From Amblyornis subalaris (taxonomy: Eukaryota > Chordata > Aves > Passeriformes > Ptilonorhynchidae): a stretch of DNA of 64,000 nucleotides. Made by a program: the position numbers and the translations under genes. This document shows, piece after piece, positions 60,701-64,000 of this stretch. The DNA lies in contig JACAXG010000130.1 in the NCBI GenBank assembly GCA_018881555.1, positions 804,352-868,351 of the forward strand. Direction: 5' to 3'. The notes below the pieces were generated by a model. It ran no database searches and had not been told where the DNA came from. It was given only the letters and a program-made list of their open reading frames with translations. How positions within the stretch are numbered: position 1 is the stretch's first letter; each line of letters opens with the position of its first letter.

Positions 60701-61539
60701 CATGAGGAGTGATGTGGTTTTTTTCTCTCATTAAAAGTAGCACTTTAAAACCTAATCCCTGCCAATACCTGCGAATTCAAGGTACAAATGGTTAAACTAT
60801 TATTACTAAACAGGAGTGATGATTGTATTTATTAGGAGGTTGAAATATGTCTCACCATGTAATCTAATTCTTTTTTGTAATCTGAAAATGTTTTCTCTCC
60901 TCAAAAAACACCCAGGTGAAATCTCGAGTGTTGGAGGAAATGGTGCTTGAAGATGCTGAAAAACCTGGGAATGATGTGGAGGAGAAATCTCTTAGTGGAG
61001 AGGAGGAAAAACTTGCAACAGGTACCTGGTGGAAGCTTTTTGCTTCGGATTTGGAGGGTTCTGCTGTCTTGCTGCCTTCATTCTCTCCTGGTGGGAACAC
61101 CTCATGCTTTTGTTTCTNTTTTGAGTTCAGTTTTGTTGTACAGTCACGATCAAACCCAATAAAACTCACCATAAGGAGGGGTAGGGTGGAATTTCAAAGG
61201 GCTGCCTTTGCTGGGAATGTACCCCATGGATTAAATACTTTGAAGATGTTACTTTGTACAAAACCAGCTGGAATTCTGCTGGGATTTTCCTGCACTGCTC
61301 TCCTTTCCCTCCTTTCAGACCTGGTCGATGCGGCCGTGGCGAACAGCAGCGAGCAGCCCCCCGCAGACCTCCTGGGGCAGATCCACGCTCTGGCTGCTCA
61401 GCTCAGCTCCGAGGATCTCCACGGATACTCTGGAAAGCAGCTCTTCGAGATGCAGGAGAAGCTGGCAGGGATGGCCAGCTGCATCCTGAGGAACCTGCAG
61501 TCCCGCTGGCAGTCGCCGCCCCACGAGGGCCCCGAGTAG
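36484..61539 (+). CDS. RIF1: Telomere-associated protein RIF1; complete, 35 coding exons
   Basis: RIF1 is a nuclear scaffold that recruits PP1 to set replication timing and acts with 53BP1 to block resection at double-strand breaks. Exons: 36484-36671, 37943-38021, 38768-38864, 40305-40435, 40782-40876, 42530-42719, 43413-43505, 43596-43734, 44643-44794, 45187-45307, 46326-46499, 46746-46856, 47104-47166, 47679-47779, 47998-48084, 48665-48738, 48844-49024, 49882-49989, 50229-50378, 51558-51657, 52178-52442, 53418-53460, 53767-53969, 54140-54239, 54593-54736, 55113-55255, 56001-56090, 56169-56223, 56452-59061, 59305-59442, 59741-59818, 59914-60029, 60494-60647, 60916-61021 and 61319-61539. The sum is 6900 nt, in frame throughout, about 2299 residues (human 2472). 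Residues about 60-1100 form the HEAT-repeat N-terminal domain (for example GEEAVRWAKLIIPLVVHSAH). Exon 29 is the disordered middle and exons 30-35 the C-terminal domain. Exon 1 has a five-fold DPAAP repeat. Identity is certain; a few splice borders (exons 19, 24 and 30) have in-frame alternatives. Confidence 0.96.
36502..36576 (+). repeat. RIF1: 15-bp coding minisatellite in RIF1 exon 1
   Basis: Five units of gatcccgccgctccc (the last three carry gcgccc) encode DPAAP five times, residues about 7-31. The array lies just before the conserved GPLLHTLGD start of the folded region. I recall no such array in human RIF1. Confidence 0.9.
36672..37942 (+). other. RIF1: RIF1 intron 1
   Basis: Begins in the CpG island, holds the purine tract, then becomes AT-rich. 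No other feature seen. Confidence 0.6.
36873..36968 (+). repeat. Polypurine GGAA/GGGA tract in RIF1 intron 1
   Basis: About 95 bp, almost all purine on the coding strand, with (GGAA)n at 36887-36902 and several GGG runs (36906-36930). One short 'acc' interrupts it. Confidence 0.85.
38126..38182 (-). mobile_element. CR1 LINE terminal scrap, RIF1 intron 2
   Basis: 'agagtcacggaattattaag' followed by 'aagacctccaggatcacgga', a reverse-strand CR1 3' end. Confidence 0.65.
39196..39256 (-). mobile_element. CR1 LINE terminal scrap, RIF1 intron 3
   Basis: 'gaaatcacagagtg' then 'gagttggaagagaccttta', a reverse-strand CR1 3' end. Confidence 0.7.
41033..41350 (+). mobile_element. Endogenous retrovirus LTR fragment, RIF1 intron 5
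   Basis: Starts TGTTGTCCTGGTTTTGACTG and carries 'gaataatgttgataacacag', 'gatattccacagaatatg' and 'tttgcatcacttgttctg'. I know this string order from LTRs of bird endogenous retroviruses (ERVL/ERVK-like). Only LTR sequence is present; no gag, pol or env can be read nearby, so this is a solo or broken LTR. The family name and 3' end are uncertain. It contains several N bases. Confidence 0.75.
42720..43412 (+). other. RIF1: RIF1 intron 6
   Basis: 693 bp with no recognised repeat or exon. Confidence 0.6.
44312..44392 (-). mobile_element. CR1 LINE terminal scrap, RIF1 intron 8
   Basis: 'cacagaatccca', 'ggttgggccatctggtccaa' and 'ctgctcaagcaggatcatgtt' match the reverse-strand CR1 3' end, a fuller-length chicken-type subgroup. 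Confidence 0.75.
45528..45716 (-). mobile_element. CR1 LINE 3' fragment, RIF1 intron 10
   Basis: Reverse-strand copy from 'attcatggaatggtttgggtt' to 'ttccctcccaatatccaatc'. Like the copy at 30048-30255 it has a deletion ('gggatggggccacagctt'), which marks a shared subfamily. Confidence 0.9.
45717..46325 (+). other. RIF1: Rest of RIF1 intron 10
   Basis: No feature recognised. Confidence 0.5.
49505..49765 (+). mobile_element. CR1 LINE 3' fragment, RIF1 intron 17
   Basis: From 'acaggacncagggagtggct' to 'aaaccagtccaggatt'. It is inverted relative to the copy at 45528-45716 and ends about 115 bp before exon 18. Confidence 0.9.
50050..50115. other. CpG-dense patch inside RIF1 intron 18
   Basis: Within a 239-bp AT-rich intron, 'agttcgccgccactgctt', 'ccatcgcaccaccgcccc' and 'ggggtcggactt' contain several CpGs in about 55 bp. 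Nothing else in the RIF1 introns looks like this outside the promoter. Its origin is unknown. Confidence 0.6.
50379..51557 (+). other. RIF1: RIF1 intron 19
   Basis: 1.2 kb, AT-rich. At its end, 51475-51550, a TTTCTG/TGATTGATTT simple repeat forms the pyrimidine-rich tract before exon 20. Confidence 0.55.
52443..53417 (+). other. RIF1: RIF1 intron 21
   Basis: About 1 kb, AT-rich, nothing recognised. Confidence 0.55.
55256..56000 (+). other. RIF1: RIF1 intron 26
   Basis: 745 bp, no repeat or exon recognised. The donor at its start (AAGAG|GTCTGT) is weak. Confidence 0.55.
56452..59061 (+). CDS. RIF1: RIF1 exon 29, giant exon for the disordered middle and SILK motif
   Basis: A single 2610-nt exon encoding residues about 1160-2029. 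It is rich in Glu, Lys, Ser and Pro, as expected for the unstructured linker of RIF1. Islands shared with mammals from memory include RRQSFITLEKF, RPFSPAPLN, SKENTPP, LRRSSRRRSE, RYHTRRSSQGLLSSIENSE and CHNKRSKRVKK plus CDCC. It ends with TSILKRGVKRTQ, in which SILK (residues 2009-2012) is the first PP1-docking motif. Splice sites: gggacag|GAGGAAG and AATAAG|GTATTC. Reading through the donor would add a dozen residues and stop at 59097, so intron retention would remove the C-terminal domain. Confidence 0.95.
59305..61539 (+). CDS. RIF1: RIF1 C-terminal exons 30-35
   Basis: These exons encode residues 2030-2299. Exon 30 opens with IRRVSFANPIY, giving the RVSF PP1-docking motif at 2032-2035. 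Exons 32-33 encode the helical DNA-binding segment (ARGLGQLIRAKNIKTVGDLS, then SEIKTLPIRSPKVSNVKRAL). Exons 34-35 encode the last helices (LHGYSGKQLFEMQEKLAGMA) and end in TAG at 61537-61539. At the exon 32/33 junction the codon is TG|T, cysteine, where I recall tryptophan in human (SNMWARGLG). Confidence 0.93.
59651..59704. repeat. 18-bp triplication in RIF1 intron 30
   Basis: Three tandem units of taactgaattcctaccct starting at 59651, 59669 and 59687, almost identical. It lies about 40 bp before the exon 31 acceptor. Confidence 0.9.
60300..60465 (+). mobile_element. CR1 LINE 3' fragment, RIF1 intron 32
   Basis: 'gaccaggctccccagggaat' through 'ggatattccctgattctatg', same subgroup as 3165-3465. 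It ends less than 30 bp before the acceptor of exon 33. Confidence 0.85.
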
Positions 61540-62460
61540 CTGCTGCTTTCCCCCAACTTCTTTTCCTTACTGGTGATTACTCCTTAAACTGCATTTTCTG
61601 CTCTAAAAGATTTTTTTTTTTAACACCTACGTGAATTTATGGTCCTTTTTTGTTTGTTTTTCCTTATTTTTTTGTTGNTTTTTTTTNCCCCCCTCCCCTA
61701 ATTTGTGGGACTGTTTCCTCCCTGGCAGAGGTGTTTGTATTGGATTGCTATGCATATTTCTTTCAGGCAGGGAAAGAAAACCTGACAAAGCTGTGCAATA
61801 GCAAAGACTGTGAAACCAAACCAACAGAGTAATTAAATTATTTTTTCAAATCCAAAGTGTTCTTACTGCTGCAAACTCTTGCTGTGGGCTGAGAGCTGGA
61901 TCTGGCAGCTCTGCCCCTCTCCTGCCCCGGTGGGTTCCTTCGGAGCTGCTGGAGCTCTGGCAGAGTGGCTCTTGCAGCACACGTGAGGTAAGCTGGGCTT
62001 AATTCCTTACAGCAGGAACCTGGGATTTGTACTGGATCTATTTTTCCATGTATTTTTGTACGACTCACACTAAGGAGTGANAAGGAAATGTGCTTGTACA
62101 GGAGAAAGACTCTGCAAAGCCTCCCAGGCTTCGACCCATGTCCTTTGCTGGCAGCAGTTCTCCTTGTGGAAAGACTTCTTTTTCCATGGGGAAATGGATG
62201 AATTGGACAAGAGCTCTTTGTATATTGTGTACAGACTCACAGCAGATGTTGGTTAATAATTTATGATTTGGAGTTTTAATTGCATGGAATGCATTGCTGC
62301 TTCTCAGAGACCTTCAGCCAGAATTCCCGAGTTTTCCTTGGGAATTCTGATCTGTATATATTGTACTGTAGCTATCAAAGTGGATGTTTATTGAAAGGAA
62401 CTGCTGCAGGGGGTTTTAGAACTTTTACATGGGCAAATAAAAGAGAAAATGGTTCCCAGA
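61540..62460 (+). other. RIF1: RIF1 3' UTR (inferred)
   Basis: Begins after TAG and runs to the first good AATAAA at 62436-62441. T-rich runs lie at 61610-61690. Confidence 0.6.
62436..62441 (+). terminator. RIF1: Candidate poly(A) signal of RIF1
   Basis: AATAAA in 'gggcaaataaaagagaaaa', about 900 nt after the stop codon. Confidence 0.55.
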
Positions 62461-63200
62461 CTTTGGTCATGGCCTCGTGGTTTGGTGTTTCTGGGCTTTC
62501 TATCTGTTCAGCTTCCCCTCAACTTTGGATTCCTAAGGCTGGAAGCGACCTTGGAATGTCATCACTGCTGCTGCAAGGTAGGAGCAGGTCCTCAGGGAAG
62601 GGTGGGATCTCAGCAAGACTCTGAGTGTTCCTTGCTCTGTGTCATGGAGAAAAGGGACAGGACACANAGGTGGCCTGGAGCTAAAACAGGAACAGTTTGC
62701 TGTAGGTTTTTTTGCTTTCCTGAAAATGTTATTTTGGTTCCAAATCTGCCTCCTTAGCAGTGTTCAACTCTTATATCCCATGCCCTGTACAGGTGAGGAT
62801 ATTCCTAACCCATGGAAGGGGTTTTAATCCTAACTAGCAGTGCTGGCAGTCCTGAATCCTGCCTTGGGGAAGGACATTTCCCTTCCAGNCTCACTGTGCA
62901 CATCATGACATGCTGGGAATTCCCTCTGAACTCTGAATTCCTCGGGGGTAATGCTACAGCTCCTGCTGTTAACTTTGATTTAGGCTTATTTTAGACACAG
63001 GATCCAGGGATTTTTATTCCCTTCTTTTCCTGGTACCAGGTGCTGCAGTAGATGAAGCAGAAGATGATGTGNTGAGGTGTGAAATTACCTGTCCAGATCT
63101 GGCTCCTTCCCCTCCTCAGTACAGTTCTCTGAGCAAAGCCAGGTTTTGGGATCAGTCCCTCTTTCAGCACCAGTGCACACACCCCTCCTACTGCAGAAAC
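62461..63200. other. Spacer between the convergent RIF1 and NEB 3' ends
   Basis: About 0.75 kb with no exon. A minus-strand AATAAA (TTTATT) at 63013-63018 could be a more distal NEB poly(A) signal. A possible CR1 scrap at 62540-62580 is too weak to call. Confidence 0.45.
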
Positions 63201-63206
63201 ATCAGC

Positions 63207-63212
63207 TTTATT
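63207..63212 (-). terminator. NEB: Candidate poly(A) signal of NEB
   Basis: Plus-strand TTTATT gives AATAAA on the minus strand, about 510 nt after the NEB stop. Confidence 0.45.
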
Positions 63213-63719
63213 NATCACTAATTTACAAGAAAGAACAGCTTTTGCCCCCAGAACAGTTGAAGGATAACACATTCGTGAGAGCTCGGCAAGCAGGAGGAGA
63301 GGGGGGGTTGCTTTTCCTTTCCCAAATAAATTGGTTTGAAATACAAAGCTTAAACGTGGCTTATATGGAAAAGGAGGTGGATTCAAACACTTTAGAACAG
63401 CCCAAAAAATTCTCTTTGTGGGAGAATGCATAAAGAAATGTGTCAGACTCTTGGTCTTTGGTAATAGAAATTTGAATTGTGTAGAGTCTTATTACGGTGT
63501 GCGATGAAATATTTGAAATTCCAGACAACAGCTGGGAGTTTTTAGCATCGGGACAAAGGCAGTGGTGCTGAGCACTGCCCGGGCTGTGCTTACAGGCGCT
63601 TTCCAAAGGTTCTGAAATAATACTCCAAGCGCGTTGTGCTCTGCAGTTCCTTCGGGCTGTGGCTCCCAGGGCCGGAGGGCGCTTCGGGCGCTGTCCCGGG
63701 CCCCGGGCCGGGGCTGGGC
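63213..63719 (-). other. NEB: NEB 3' UTR (inferred)
   Basis: Sequence between the NEB stop codon and the candidate poly(A) signal; no other gene seen. Confidence 0.5.
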
Positions 63720-63893
63720 TCACACGGCCTCCACGTAGTTGGCCGGGAGCATCCCGGTCTTGCCNGTCCTCTGCACGGTGCCGTACATCCAGCCCTCGTC
63801 GATGGCCTGCACGTTCACGATGGTGTCCCCGTCCTTGAAGGACACCTCGTCCGCATCCGCCGCCGTGTAGTCGTACATGGCCCGGAACGTCTT
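63720..63893 (-). CDS. NEB: Nebulin, terminal exon (C-terminal SH3 domain); gene continues off the right edge
   Basis: The minus-strand exon opens after CCCGCAG| and encodes 57 residues plus stop: [19 protein letters not shown] and onwards to GWMYGTVQR and [11 protein letters not shown]. This is a textbook SH3 domain (ALYDY-like motif, the GW pair, PxNYV). Nebulin is the giant thin-filament ruler of skeletal muscle, and its SH3 domain anchors in the Z-disc. A lone SH3 ending a minus-strand gene just after RIF1 matches NEB in vertebrate gene order. The close relatives nebulette and LASP1 also end in an SH3, but their neighbours differ. One N falls in the exon. The region upstream is a 52-bp tandem repeat. 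Confidence 0.9.
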   Translation of the reverse strand, partial: KTFRAMYDYTAADADEVSFKDGDTIVNVQAIDEGWMYGTVQRXGKTGMLPANYVEAV

Positions 63894-64000
63894 CTGCGGG
63901 GACAAAGGGGACACGGTCACACCCTGACAGGGCCCTGAACGTCCTCTGAGGGGACAAAAGGGACACGGTCACACCCTGACAGGGCCCTGAACGTCCTCTG
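63886..64000. repeat. NEB: 52-bp tandem repeat across the NEB intron/exon border
   Basis: The 11-mer aacgtcYtctg recurs at 63886, 63938 and 63990 with nearly identical sequence between. At least two full units are present and the array continues off the window. Each unit contains the splice acceptor region and the first few exon codons of the NEB last exon. Confidence 0.92.

Noticed and set aside
1..64000. CRISPR arrays, bacterial operons, tRNA or rRNA genes, known small RNAs
   Set aside because: I looked for regular spacer-repeat structure, cloverleaf genes and tight gene strings and saw none. The window is ordinary vertebrate nuclear DNA, and no undescribed multi-gene system is visible.

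Overview
This is vertebrate nuclear DNA, almost certainly from a bird and probably a songbird. Genes are split into many short exons with GT-AG introns. The dispersed repeats are overwhelmingly short 3' ends of CR1 LINEs, many ending in the avian tail ATTCTATGATTCTATG. One intron holds an LTR of a kind seen in bird endogenous retroviruses. Isolated single N bases occur throughout, even inside exons, and never break a reading frame.

Four genes are recognisable, in an order I know from human 2q23 (RBM43 - NMI - TNFAIP6 - RIF1 - NEB). (1) NMI, minus strand, ten coding exons from 10065 down to 2690. It is complete and gives about 391 residues: an N-terminal coiled coil and two NMI/IFP35 domains. 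(2) TNFAIP6 (TSG-6), plus strand, six exons 23481-33915, complete at 275 residues: signal peptide, Link domain and CUB domain. (3) RIF1, plus strand, 35 coding exons 36484-61539, complete at about 2299 residues. All phases join cleanly, and the SILK and RVSF PP1-docking motifs are intact. (4) NEB, minus strand, only the terminal exon (63720-63893), which encodes the C-terminal SH3 domain. RIF1 and NEB converge tail to tail.

Layout: 1-800 is a CpG-rich block with an interferon-response element and a degenerate minisatellite, probably the promoter of the gene to the left (RBM43 by synteny). 1800-10500 is NMI, whose CpG-island promoter carries a near-identical interferon element. 10700-23270 is a gene-free, CR1-dotted, AT-rich spacer containing a 121-bp direct duplication. 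23270-34060 is TNFAIP6, with an AP-1 / C-EBP-like / TATA-like promoter. 35976-36800 is a CR1 copy followed by the RIF1 CpG island. 36484-62440 is RIF1. 62440-63200 separates the two 3' ends. The last 115 bp are a 52-bp tandem repeat that copies the NEB splice acceptor.

The genes share biology only partly. NMI and the left-hand promoter look interferon-driven. TNFAIP6 is an inflammation-induced matrix protein. RIF1 is a constitutive nuclear factor for replication timing and double-strand break repair. NEB is a muscle thin-filament protein. I found no new biological system. The best leads are small-scale: a GC-AG intron in NMI, inverted CR1 copies around TNFAIP6 exon 3, a coding minisatellite at the RIF1 N terminus, an optional 13-codon extension in RIF1, a CpG-dense foreign-looking patch in a short RIF1 intron, and the repeated splice acceptor in NEB.
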